The position numbers were made by a program, and so were the translations under genes. A stretch of DNA of 28,601 nt from a virus. Location: positions 1-28,601 of the IMG/VR virus record IMGVR_UViG_3300021142_000142, one strand, 5' to 3'. This document shows positions 19,043-27,174 of this stretch, piece after piece. Every line of letters begins with the position of its first letter. The stretch's first letter is position 1. The notes beneath the pieces were generated by a model that saw nothing but the letters and a program-made list of their open reading frames with translations, made no database searches and had not been told where the DNA came from.

Positions 19043-21582
19043 TGTTGGAAGGCATATCCCCCGAAGCCATAGAAGCTGCATTAGCCCACGCCTCAACGGA
19101 GGAGAAACGGAAACTCAATGCCATACTGTCGGAGCTTGATAAGCGTGAGAACCGCAAGAAATGCCAAGAGGACTTCATCAGTTTCGTAAAATCCCAGTAC
19201 CCCGATTTCATTTCGGGAGCGCACCATCAGCGTATTGCCAAGCTGTTTGAAGACATCGCTGCCGGAAGGAAAAAACGCGTAATTATTAATTTGGCTCCGA
19301 GACATAGCAAATCGTTATTCGCATCCTACTTATTCCCTGCGTGGTTCTTGGGTAGATTTCCGAAAAAGCAGATCCTACAGGTATCCAACACAGGCGAGCT
19401 CGCTGAAGGCTTCGGTAGGCAGGTGAGAAATCTATTGGAGTCTGAATCTTATCAGGATATTTTCCCTGATGTGTCTCTTAGATCGGACTCAAAGTCAGCA
19501 GGGCGCTGGGCTACAAACCATAACGGCGTTTACTATGCGTGCGGTGTTGGAGCGGCCTTGGCAGGACGCGGTGCTGATTTAGCAATCGTGGATGACCCGC
19601 ATAACGAACAAGAGGCGCTTGCGGCAATTCTTAATCCCGGTATCTACGATAAAATCTACGAGTGGTATACAACAGGTATTCGTCAGCGTTTGCAGCCCGG
19701 TGGGGCTATTGTCATCGTTATGTGCATGACCGGGGATACGAAAGTTTTGATGGCGACGGGGGTAGAAAAACCACTGCAAGACATACGCCCCGGAGATGTG
19801 GTAGCGACTTTCGATGCGGGTAAGCTGACAACAGCCAAGGTGAAAAACTGGCGGTCATGTGGTGTTGATTCCATACACAAAATACAAACACAATCTGGTA
19901 GAATACTCCGAGCAAATGAGAGACACCCGTTTCTTGTGATGAACGAAGGAGTATTGGAATGGACGAGACTAAAAAACTTGAGGCCGGGAGATCAACTTGT
20001 ATCACGGAAGGATGTAGCAGACCTTCTAGGACAAAGAAGCCGGGGCTTTGCGACTCGTGCTATAAAAAACAGACATATACTCCATGGACTTCGGAAGATA
20101 GTTTTGGGCCTTGTACAAACGAAGGGTGCAACAGGCCGGGGAGAGCAAAGACAAAACCCAGTAAGTGCGGACCTTGCAAAGCAAGCGATAGCTACCACCG
20201 CAAAAACCCAGACGCCCCTAGGCATCCTCCCGGGCATCACGGAAAGCATAAAGGAAAAACTTGCTCAGAGCTGGGTTGCCAAAATGACATTGTGTCTAAA
20301 GGCTTATGTGCCTCACACTACAACGCAAAAAGATGGCAAGATGGTCACGGCAGACGCACTCCAGAATTACGAAGAGCTACGCGCATTAAATCGCGGTACG
20401 GGATTACTATCGAAGAGTACGATGCAATGGTCGAAAAACAAGGCGGCAAGTGCGCAGTTTGCAAAGAGCCACCATCTGATAAAAACACAAGAGCACATTG
20501 GAACGGGAAGCTCTGCATCGACCACTGCCACGACACAGGAAAAGTCAGAGGGTTATTGTGCAACGATTGCAACCTCGCTGTTGGATACGGAAAAACACCA
20601 GAAGTACTTGAGCGAGCTGCGGCGTATCTCAGACTTCACGACGGATCAGATTCTGACGATAACTCCTGACGGGGAGGCCGAAGTTTTTGATGTGGAGATT
20701 GATAGGACGGAGAATTTTATCGCCAACGGGGTAGTTTCCCACAATACTAGATGGTCCCTCCGCGACCTTACCGCGCAGGTGCTTGAGACCGCGGCTAAAA
20801 ACAATAAAGCCGATCAGTGGGAAGTTTTTGAGTTCCCGGCTATTTTGCCATCGGGTAAACCACTCTGGCCGCAGTATTGGTCGAAGGATGAGCTGGAGAC
20901 CGTAAAAGCCTCTATCCCCGTAGCGAAGTGGCAAGCCCAGTACATGCAGGACCCCACATCCGATGAGAACGCTATCATCAAGCGGCAGGATTGGAGAATC
21001 TGGGAAGCGGAGCGACCTCCCCCTGTGGAGTACATCATTATGGCTATGGACACGGCGTTTGAAGCGCGTAAGTCTGCTGACTACTCTGCGGCTGTGTTTT
21101 TTGGTGTGTGGAACAATGATGACGATGGGGGTCAACCTAACCTGATTTTGCTGAATGCGTGGCGAGACAAGCTTGAGTTTCCTGAGTTAAAAGCCAAGAC
21201 GCTCGAAATGTACAAGGAGTGGGAACCTGATAGCATCATCATTGAAAAACGCGCCAGTGGTGCACCGTTGATTTACGAACTTCGCAGAATGGGTATTCCC
21301 GTTGGGGAGTTTACGCCGTCTCGGGGTAACGATAAGATAACCCGCTTGAATGCCATTGCCGATATATTTGCTTCGGGTAAAGTATGGAGACCTGATACGC
21401 GATGGGCTGAAGAGGTTGTGGATGAAATGGCGGCGTTTCCTAATGCGCGTAACGACGACTACGTTGACGCTACCAGCCTGTGTTTGCACAGATATAGGCA
21501 AGGCGGGTTTATTGGAACCCAGCACGACGAAGAGGATGTGGATTTTTCTTTATACCGGGCAAAGCGTGCCGCTTACTATTGA
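19042..21582 (+). CDS. terL: Large terminase subunit (TerL) interrupted by an intein
   Basis: The ORF is 846 residues; without the 341-residue intein the TerL is 505. ATPase motifs are the Walker A-like P-R-H-S-K-S (86-91), Walker B L-A-I-V-D-D (180-185) and the coupling motif V-M/T-R-W, which the intein splits after M227. Nuclease motifs follow: M-A-M-D-T-A-F-E, I-I-I-E-K-R-A-S-G and N-D-D-Y-V-D-A-T-S. ATG 19042 shares one nt with the upstream stop; the GTG at 19039 is an alternative. TerL cuts concatemers and pumps DNA into the head, so splicing at the ATPase core is needed for activity. Confidence 0.96.
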   Translation: MLEGISPEAIEAALAHASTEEKRKLNAILSELDKRENRKKCQEDFISFVKSQYPDFISGAHHQRIAKLFEDIAAGRKKRVIINLAPRHSKSLFASYLFPAWFLGRFPKKQILQVSNTGELAEGFGRQVRNLLESESYQDIFPDVSLRSDSKSAGRWATNHNGVYYACGVGAALAGRGADLAIVDDPHNEQEALAAILNPGIYDKIYEWYTTGIRQRLQPGGAIVIVMCMTGDTKVLMATGVEKPLQDIRPGDVVATFDAGKLTTAKVKNWRSCGVDSIHKIQTQSGRILRANERHPFLVMNEGVLEWTRLKNLRPGDQLVSRKDVADLLGQRSRGFATRAIKNRHILHGLRKIVLGLVQTKGATGRGEQRQNPVSADLAKQAIATTAKTQTPLGILPGITESIKEKLAQSWVAKMTLCLKAYVPHTTTQKDGKMVTADALQNYEELRALNRGTGLLSKSTMQWSKNKAASAQFAKSHHLIKTQEHIGTGSSASTTATTQEKSEGYCATIATSLLDTEKHQKYLSELRRISDFTTDQILTITPDGEAEVFDVEIDRTENFIANGVVSHNTRWSLRDLTAQVLETAAKNNKADQWEVFEFPAILPSGKPLWPQYWSKDELETVKASIPVAKWQAQYMQDPTSDENAIIKRQDWRIWEAERPPPVEYIIMAMDTAFEARKSADYSAAVFFGVWNNDDDGGQPNLILLNAWRDKLEFPELKAKTLEMYKEWEPDSIIIEKRASGAPLIYELRRMGIPVGEFTPSRGNDKITRLNAIADIFASGKVWRPDTRWAEEVVDEMAAFPNARNDDYVDATSLCLHRYRQGGFIGTQHDEEDVDFSLYRAKRAAYY
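19723..20745 (+). other. Intein in TerL (residues 228-568), splicing domains only in frame
   Basis: The insert is 341 residues. Block A is C228-M-T-G-D-T-K-V-L-M. Block B is N-E-R-H-P-F-L-V. Block F is E-V-F-D-V-E-I-D-R-T-E-N-F-I-A. Block G is N-G-V-V-S-H-N, followed by extein Thr+1 (T569). Block B has Asn where Thr is usual, but keeps the His. Between blocks B and F the intein frame has no endonuclease motif and is rich in Thr, Ala, Lys and Gln, as expected of a shifted-frame reading of the nested gene at 19959-20669. Insertion is in the conserved ATPase coupling motif. Confidence 0.93.
19959..20669 (+). CDS. Endonuclease VII-like HNH homing endonuclease nested out of frame inside the TerL intein
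   Basis: The 236-residue product is read in the +2 frame relative to TerL and lies wholly within the intein. Three tandem zinc knuckles come first: C14-x4-C19 with C31-x2-C34, C52-x4-C57 with C70-x2-C73, and C102-x4-C107 with C117-x2-H120. The endonuclease VII/HNH domain spans about 146-225, with C165-A-V-C168 and the catalytic I-D-H-C-H-D-T-G-K-V-R-G and C-N-D-C-N (201-205). AAGGAG lies seven nt before ATG 19959; that site is made of intein codons for N-E-G-V just after block B. The stop lies just before block F. It probably drives intein homing; its cleavage site is inferred to be the TerL coupling-motif region. Confidence 0.93.
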   Translation: MDETKKLEAGRSTCITEGCSRPSRTKKPGLCDSCYKKQTYTPWTSEDSFGPCTNEGCNRPGRAKTKPSKCGPCKASDSYHRKNPDAPRHPPGHHGKHKGKTCSELGCQNDIVSKGLCASHYNAKRWQDGHGRRTPELRRATRIKSRYGITIEEYDAMVEKQGGKCAVCKEPPSDKNTRAHWNGKLCIDHCHDTGKVRGLLCNDCNLAVGYGKTPEVLERAAAYLRLHDGSDSDDNS

Positions 21583-21608
21583 ACATGTACATACACCTGA
21601 GGGACATT

Positions 21609-22046
21609 ATGGCTTTTGAGGATGAAGTAGATGATATGGGCAACCGTATACGGTTTAACCCTGAAGAACTCGGTGCAGATAACACCCAGAGAATGTGGGA
21701 AACTTTAGCGGCCAAGACCGCTGTGGTACGCGAAGAAAGAGCAAAGCTTGCTGAGAAGGTGAGCTACGCGACAGACTGGGAGCCGGGTATGGCTATACCG
21801 GACATTTCCAAGGACAAAAACGGAAACCAAATTCCCGCAAACTCGCGTCAGGTGGGCGGTGCGCACTACAAAGACATGGACATTCAGCCGTGGGATGTGA
21901 TTGATGACGGGCCTAGAGAACAAGCTATCGGGTTTTACAGGTACAATGCGCTAAAATACATCATGCGGGCAGGCGAGAAAGGCGAATTTCCTGAAGACAT
22001 AGCCAAAGCCCAGCACTATTTGCAGAAACTTCTCGAAATCCTATAG
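21609..22046 (+). CDS. DUF3310 (nucleotide-kinase-like) protein
   Basis: One hundred forty-five residues. The C-terminal domain (Q-V-G-G-A-H-Y-K-D-M-D-I-Q-P-W-D, then F-Y-R-Y-N-A-L-K-Y-I-M-R-A-G and D-I-A-K-A-Q-H-Y-L) is the hallmark of DUF3310 phage proteins, often annotated as nucleotide kinases without proof. ATG 21609 has GAGGGA upstream; an in-frame TTG at 21579 overlaps TerL but is unlikely. It is unusual for such a protein to lie between TerL and portal. Confidence 0.82.
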   Translation: MAFEDEVDDMGNRIRFNPEELGADNTQRMWETLAAKTAVVREERAKLAEKVSYATDWEPGMAIPDISKDKNGNQIPANSRQVGGAHYKDMDIQPWDVIDDGPREQAIGFYRYNALKYIMRAGEKGEFPEDIAKAQHYLQKLLEIL

Positions 22047-22054
22047 GTAAACAC

Positions 22055-24481
22055 ATGGCCGCTCCAGACCTAGTATCCAAGCAAATGATGCCCCAGAGCC
22101 CTTTCTTAGAGAATGATGACCAGCCTATTGAGGTTGTGATTGGGCCCGAGGACGGTGAGGATGTATTTGACGTAGATATAGAGGTCGAGCAGGAGCCTAG
22201 CTTTGATGCAAACCTAGCGGAGTACATGGATGAGAGTGCGCTCGCTTCGCTCGCTGGCGATCTGCTTGAGGATTTTGATAATGACCGCAATGCTCGCAAG
22301 GATTGGGAACAAACTTACATAGACGGTTTAGATTTATTAGGGCTAAAAATAGAAGAAAGGTCGGAACCTTGGCAGGGAGCGGCAGGTGTATATCATCCCA
22401 TGCTTACGGAAGCTGCAGTACGTTTTCAGTCCGAAATGATTTCGGAGACTTTCCCTGCGCAAGGCCCTGTAAGAGCCAAAGTAATCGGCAAGGATGACCG
22501 TAAGACGCAAGAGATGGCGGCGCGAGTTGTAGAGGATATGAACTACAACCTGACTGAAAAGATGCAGGAGTTCCGGCCTGAGCATGAAAAGATGCTGTGG
22601 TCACTGTCGCTTGCGGGTGCAAGCTTCAAAAAGGTCTATTTTGATCCCACGATGGACCGCCCGACTTCCATGTTTGTCCCGGCTGAAGACCTCTATATCC
22701 CATATGGAGCATCAGATGCCCGTACTGCCCCGCGTGTCACGCACGCTATGCGGAAGACCAAGAATGAGGTCAAAAAGCTTCAATACGCAGGGTTTTACAG
22801 GGATGTAGAGCTCGGTGAGCCGAGTAAGGACTTTGATGACATTCAGAAGCGCAAGGATGAGGCAGATGGATTCAGCGCCATTAAGGATGATCGCTATCGT
22901 ATTTTGGAGATGCAGGTTGAATTGGACCTTGAAGGGTTTGAAGATACCGACCCCGAGACCGGGGAAGAGACAGGTATTGCGCTGCCTTACGTCATTACAA
23001 TAGACAAGGGGACTCAGGAGGTTCTGGCAATTCGTCGCAACTGGGATGAAACCGACCCATTCAAGCGAGCCAAACAGCATTTTGTTCAGTACACCTACAT
23101 TCCGGGGTTCGGTGCTTACGGCTACGGTTTGATTCACCTGATTGGCGGGTTCGCCAAGAGTGCTACGAGTATTGTTCGTCAGTTGATTGATGCAGGTACG
23201 CTCAGTAATCTCCCCGGCGGTTTGAAGGCGCGTGGGCTACGCATTAAGGGTGACGATACCCCGATTATGCCGGGTGAATGGAGAGATGTGGACGTACCCG
23301 GTACGTCAATCAGGGACAATATCCTGCCGCTTCCCTATAAAGAACCTAGCCAAACGCTGTTCCAGCTCCTCCAGAATGTGGTCGATGAGGGCCGTAGGCT
23401 CGCCGCTGTAGCCGATGTTAAGCTGAATGACATGAACGGTGAGGCCCCTGTGGGCACTACACTGGCTATTTTGGAGCGTACGCTCAAGGTCATGTCGGCT
23501 GTTCAGGCGCGTGTACACGCCAGCATGGAGCAGGAATTTAAGCTCATCGCCAAGCTGATTAAGGACTATACCCCGTCAGAGTACGAATATGACCCCGATT
23601 ATGGGGCCACGAGAGCGCAGAAGCGCGACGATTACGATCAGACCGACATTATCCCCGTATCAGACCCGAACGCCTCCACGATGGCGCAGAGGATCATCCA
23701 GTATCAGGCCGCTATCCAGCTTTCTCAGAGTGCTCCGCAGATTTATGACCTTGCTGAGTTGCATCGTCAGTTCTTGGACACCATGGGTATTCGGGACGCC
23801 GACAAGATTATTCCTATTGCGGATGAAGAGACGCCCGTAGATCCTGTGACTGAGAACATGAACATTCTCAATATGAAGCCCGTGAAGGCATTTTTGGAGC
23901 AGGACCACACCGCGCACATCACCGTCCACAAAGCAGCGCTTAACGACCCCTCAATAGCTCAAATCATGGGACAGAACCCGCAAGCGCAGGCGATAGGCCA
24001 AGCGATGCAAGCACACATCATGGAGCACATCGGGTTCCAGTACCGCAAAGACATCGAAAAGCAGTTGGGTGTTACGCTCCCCGCGCCGGGTCAAAAGCTT
24101 CCGCCGGAATTGGAGGTTCAGATTTCCCAGCTTTCAGCAGACGCCGCACAGCGACTTTTAGCGCAGAACCAGAATCAGGCCCAACAGCAGCAGAACGCTC
24201 AGCAGGCTCAGGACCCTGTACTACAGATGCAGAAGCAGGAGCTCGAACTTAAAGCGAAGGAGCTTGAAGACAAGAAGATGATTGAGATGGCCAAGATTGA
24301 CGCGCAGAAGGAAATTGCGATGATTAACAACGAGGCCAAGATGCTCTTGCAGGGCGAAGACCAGAAGCTTGATTTGCTGTTTAAGGGAATGGACGCCGCA
24401 ACGAAGCAGACGGAAGCTCTGAGAGAGCAGGAAATGCAGACCCCTCCGGGTCAGCCGGGTATGCCCCAACCACCAATGTAA
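22055..24481 (+). CDS. Portal protein
   Basis: Eight hundred eight residues, the size of podovirus-type portals. Its position after TerL, the P-W-Q-G-A-A-G-V-Y-H-P and S-E-M-I-S-E-T-F-P segment near residue 110-130, and the R-R-L-A-A-V-A-D-V-K region near 450 fit a dodecameric head portal. Residues about 700-790 are Gln-rich then strongly coiled (K-Q-E-L-E-L-K-A-K-E-L), as in extended portal barrels. Portal forms the DNA entry channel and docks TerL. The N-terminal 60 residues are very acidic. The gene starts eight nt after the DUF3310 stop. Confidence 0.85.
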   Translation: MAAPDLVSKQMMPQSPFLENDDQPIEVVIGPEDGEDVFDVDIEVEQEPSFDANLAEYMDESALASLAGDLLEDFDNDRNARKDWEQTYIDGLDLLGLKIEERSEPWQGAAGVYHPMLTEAAVRFQSEMISETFPAQGPVRAKVIGKDDRKTQEMAARVVEDMNYNLTEKMQEFRPEHEKMLWSLSLAGASFKKVYFDPTMDRPTSMFVPAEDLYIPYGASDARTAPRVTHAMRKTKNEVKKLQYAGFYRDVELGEPSKDFDDIQKRKDEADGFSAIKDDRYRILEMQVELDLEGFEDTDPETGEETGIALPYVITIDKGTQEVLAIRRNWDETDPFKRAKQHFVQYTYIPGFGAYGYGLIHLIGGFAKSATSIVRQLIDAGTLSNLPGGLKARGLRIKGDDTPIMPGEWRDVDVPGTSIRDNILPLPYKEPSQTLFQLLQNVVDEGRRLAAVADVKLNDMNGEAPVGTTLAILERTLKVMSAVQARVHASMEQEFKLIAKLIKDYTPSEYEYDPDYGATRAQKRDDYDQTDIIPVSDPNASTMAQRIIQYQAAIQLSQSAPQIYDLAELHRQFLDTMGIRDADKIIPIADEETPVDPVTENMNILNMKPVKAFLEQDHTAHITVHKAALNDPSIAQIMGQNPQAQAIGQAMQAHIMEHIGFQYRKDIEKQLGVTLPAPGQKLPPELEVQISQLSADAAQRLLAQNQNQAQQQQNAQQAQDPVLQMQKQELELKAKELEDKKMIEMAKIDAQKEIAMINNEAKMLLQGEDQKLDLLFKGMDAATKQTEALREQEMQTPPGQPGMPQPPM

Positions 24482-24489
24482 GGTGCTAA

Positions 24490-24675
24490 ATGACAACGAT
24501 ACTTGATGTATTGCAAAAGGATATAGAGGAAGCCTTGGAATCGCAGAAGGACTACGTGGTTTATTCCCATGCCAAGGACTATGCGGACTATCGATATCAA
24601 ACGGGAGTGATTACGGGTCTAACTCTCGCCCTTAACCGGGTAAAAGACCTGCAAAGCTATGATGAGGAAGACTAA
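24490..24675 (+). CDS. Hypothetical protein, 61 aa
   Basis: A small acidic helical protein with Y-S-H-A-K-D-Y-A-D-Y and T-G-V-I-T-G-L-T-L-A-L. A similar small protein is often found between portal and downstream head genes. The stop shares one nt with the GroES-like start (TAATG). Confidence 0.65.
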   Translation: MTTILDVLQKDIEEALESQKDYVVYSHAKDYADYRYQTGVITGLTLALNRVKDLQSYDEED

Positions 24676-25064
24676 TGTCTGCTACAGCAATCGACGCTGA
24701 AAAGACCCAAGAAGCCGCTGAAAACCTTGCATCTCGCCTGCCAGACCCTGTTGGGTACAAAATGCTGGTGGTAAAGCCGGAAATCGAAGAGAAATCCGAA
24801 GGCGGTATTGTATATGCCAACGAAACCCGAAAAAAGGAAGAACAGGGCGCTGTTGTAGGTCTTGTGTTGAAACAAGGACCGATGTGTTACAAGGATGAAG
24901 CGAAGTTCCCCACGGGGCCATGGTGTAAGGAAGGCGATTTTGTTCTTCTACGCGCCTATTCAGGCTCCAGATTCTCTGTAGATGGTAAGGAGTTCATCAT
25001 CGTAAACGACGATCAAATCGAGGGTACAATTCTTGATCCTCGCGGCCTCGGGAGGGCGTACTAA
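24675..25064 (+). CDS. GroES-like phage co-chaperonin
   Basis: One hundred twenty-nine residues. V-G-Y-K-M-L-V-V-K-P, G-G-I-V-Y-A-N-E-T-R-K, then V-G-L-V-L-K-Q-G-P, G-D-F-V-L-L-R-A-Y-S-G and E-F-I-I-V-N-D-D-Q-I-E-G-T follow the GroES beta-barrel, with the mobile loop at about residues 38-50. It is longer than cellular GroES (about 97), with an N-terminal extension. Placed between portal and scaffold, it probably helps host GroEL fold the capsid protein, as gp31 does in T4. The start and stop each share a nucleotide with their neighbours. Confidence 0.85.
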   Translation: MSATAIDAEKTQEAAENLASRLPDPVGYKMLVVKPEIEEKSEGGIVYANETRKKEEQGAVVGLVLKQGPMCYKDEAKFPTGPWCKEGDFVLLRAYSGSRFSVDGKEFIIVNDDQIEGTILDPRGLGRAY

Positions 25065-25999
25065 TGGCTAAAGAAATTATCAACGAAGAGTTTGAGATTC
25101 CTGAACACTTGCAGGCTGAAGCCGAAGAACAGGGTTTTGAAATTGAAGTCGTAGACGATACGCCGGAAGAAGACCGAGGCCGTAAGCCGCTAACAGCGCA
25201 GGAAGAGGAAGAACACGAAGAGGAGTTGGAGAACTACTCGGACAAAGTTCAGAAGCGTATTAACCAGATTAACCACAAGTACCACGATGAGCGTAGAGCC
25301 AAGGAAGCTCTGGAACGGCAAAATGCCGAAGCTATTCGGGTAGCGCAGTCTATTCTTGAAGAGAACAATAGGCTCAAACAGACGCTGACATGGGGTCAGC
25401 AGGCTTACACGCAGGAAGCGCAAGCCAAAATTGAGATGGCCCAGAAGCTGGCCGAAGATAGATACCGTAGGGCGCACGAAGCGGGTGACACCGAAGGTAC
25501 GCTGGAAGCGAGTAAAGAGCTTAATGAATTGGCTATACAGAAGGATAGGCTCAGCTCCTATGTATCTAACGCGGTAGCCCAACAAACCCCCTCTTTACAA
25601 ACGCAGAATACTCAGGTATATAGTCCTCAACCAGCGCCTGAAGCGCCTATCCAACCTCGTGACCTGAAAGCTGAAGACTGGGCGGCACGCAACCCTTGGT
25701 TTGGAAAGGATGAGGAAATGACCTCACTTGCTTACGGACTGCACCAGAAATTGGTTAACTCGGGAATTGACCCGACCAGCGATGAGTACTATCAAAATAT
25801 CGATAGTGGGATTCGTCAGAGGTTCCCCGAAAAATTTGAACGACCCAAGAAGGCATCACCTGTGGCACCGGCTGGAAGAACCACCGCATCAAAAAAGGTC
25901 ACATTGACAGCATCGCAAGTCGCAATAGCAAAACGTCTTGGAGTACCGCTCGAAGTATATGCCAAGCACGCAGCAAAGGAGCAGAAGATAAATGGCTAA
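25064..25999 (+). CDS. Putative scaffolding protein
   Basis: Three hundred eleven residues: an acidic N-terminus (E-E-E-E-H-E-E-E-L), a long coiled coil at about 55-165, a Pro/Gln-rich linker and a basic C-terminus (K-K-V-T-L-T, A-K-R-L-G-V). This matches the composition and gene position of head scaffolds, which are removed before or during DNA entry. The N-terminal acidic part and basic C-terminus would suit capsid binding. Assignment is by shape and context. Confidence 0.75.
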   Translation: MAKEIINEEFEIPEHLQAEAEEQGFEIEVVDDTPEEDRGRKPLTAQEEEEHEEELENYSDKVQKRINQINHKYHDERRAKEALERQNAEAIRVAQSILEENNRLKQTLTWGQQAYTQEAQAKIEMAQKLAEDRYRRAHEAGDTEGTLEASKELNELAIQKDRLSSYVSNAVAQQTPSLQTQNTQVYSPQPAPEAPIQPRDLKAEDWAARNPWFGKDEEMTSLAYGLHQKLVNSGIDPTSDEYYQNIDSGIRQRFPEKFERPKKASPVAPAGRTTASKKVTLTASQVAIAKRLGVPLEVYAKHAAKEQKING

Positions 26000-26459
26000 T
26001 CAAATTGATTTGGATCGTAAGCCCCGTGCAACGGAAACAAGGGAAACTGAGGTAAGGCAGCAGTCATGGAAGCCTGCGCACGATCTCCCAATCCCAAATC
26101 CCGTAGACGGCGTAACTTTTAGATGGGTTCGAGTAGCAATGATGGGTCAGCCTGATCCCGCAAATATGGCGAAAGCTAGGCGTGAAGGTTGGGTTCCATG
26201 TAAGGCATCGGATCATCCAGAAATCAGTGCTGATTTTGCCGCATTTGGTCTGGCTCCGAGTTCTGATCTTATTGAGATTGGCGGGCTTGTCCTTTGTAAG
26301 ACCTCACAAGAAATGTCGGTTCAGCGGCGTGAGTATTATGATGAGATGACCCAGCGCCAAACGCAGTCGGTCGACAACAACCTTATGCGTGAAAGTGATC
26401 CTAGGATGCCCCTTTTCCGTGAAGGGAAATCCAAAGTGTCTTTTGGTCGCGGTTCCTAA
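25992..26459 (+). CDS. Conserved protein of the structural module, 155 aa
   Basis: Contains W-K-P-A-H-D-L-P-I-P-N-P, F-R-W-V-R-V, R-R-E-G-W-V-P and A-S-D-H-P-E, a pattern conserved between scaffold and capsid genes in podovirus-like phages. The function is unknown; it could be a head-associated minor protein. It overlaps the scaffold gene end by eight nt. Confidence 0.68.
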   Translation: MANQIDLDRKPRATETRETEVRQQSWKPAHDLPIPNPVDGVTFRWVRVAMMGQPDPANMAKARREGWVPCKASDHPEISADFAAFGLAPSSDLIEIGGLVLCKTSQEMSVQRREYYDEMTQRQTQSVDNNLMRESDPRMPLFREGKSKVSFGRGS

Positions 26460-26499
26460 AATGTTTAGGGGCCGAATCATTTAAATTTAGGAGTTTATT

Positions 26500-27162
26500 A
26501 TGGCTTATCCTAATGGTATCGGCCCTACAGGTTTGGTTCCTGTTAACCTCATCGGTGGCCGTGTTTATAGCGGAGCGATTCGTGAAATCCCGATTGACTC
26601 TGGGTACGCTCAGAACATCGGTTATGGCGATTTCGTAACCTACACCACTGACGGCACGATTGTTCGTGTTGACACCACTGCTGGCGCTAAGGCGGCTTTT
26701 GCTGCGGCTCCGGTTGGTATTTTCCTTGGATGTCAGTATTCACCTAGCACTGCTCCTAAGCAGCCGCTGTGGTCTCAGTATTGGCCTACCGGCACCACGA
26801 TCCTTGCAGACAGCTCTAACTCTAACTACGGTTTCGGTTGGGCGTATGTTTGTGAAGATCCTGATGCTGTATTTGTTGCTACGGTATCTGATAGCTCAGG
26901 CAATCTGCTTACCTCTTCTGCGGCCACTCAGGCCAACGTAGGGCAGAATGTCGGCTACTATGTAAAGACGGGTCTTGTTAACACCACTACGGGCGACAGT
27001 CTCGTAACCGTTAATCTGTCTTCTGCAGCCACCACCAACACCTTGCCGCTTCGTATCATTGACGTTGTTCGTTCTACGGCGCTGTCTGATGGCACTTATC
27101 AGCAGGTTCTGGTTGGCTTCAATGCAGGCTTCCATTTCTATCGTCAGACTACCGGCATCTAA
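26500..27162 (+). CDS. Capsid decoration-like protein
   Basis: Two hundred twenty residues, beta-rich, with G-P-T-G-L-V-P-V-N-L-I-G-G-R-V at the N-terminus and G-Y-A-Q-N-I-G-Y-G-D-F-V-T-Y. It is small, rich in Ser/Thr/Gly, with regular codons and a strong AGGAG site, placed directly before the major capsid gene. A head decoration or stabilisation role is inferred. Confidence 0.65.
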   Translation: MAYPNGIGPTGLVPVNLIGGRVYSGAIREIPIDSGYAQNIGYGDFVTYTTDGTIVRVDTTAGAKAAFAAAPVGIFLGCQYSPSTAPKQPLWSQYWPTGTTILADSSNSNYGFGWAYVCEDPDAVFVATVSDSSGNLLTSSAATQANVGQNVGYYVKTGLVNTTTGDSLVTVNLSSAATTNTLPLRIIDVVRSTALSDGTYQQVLVGFNAGFHFYRQTTGI

Positions 27163-27174
27163 GGAGTAACTTAA

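Noticed and set aside
22343-23518. Several antisense open frames inside the portal and capsid genes
   Set aside because: They are mirror frames of strongly coding genes, without ribosome sites or recognisable domains.
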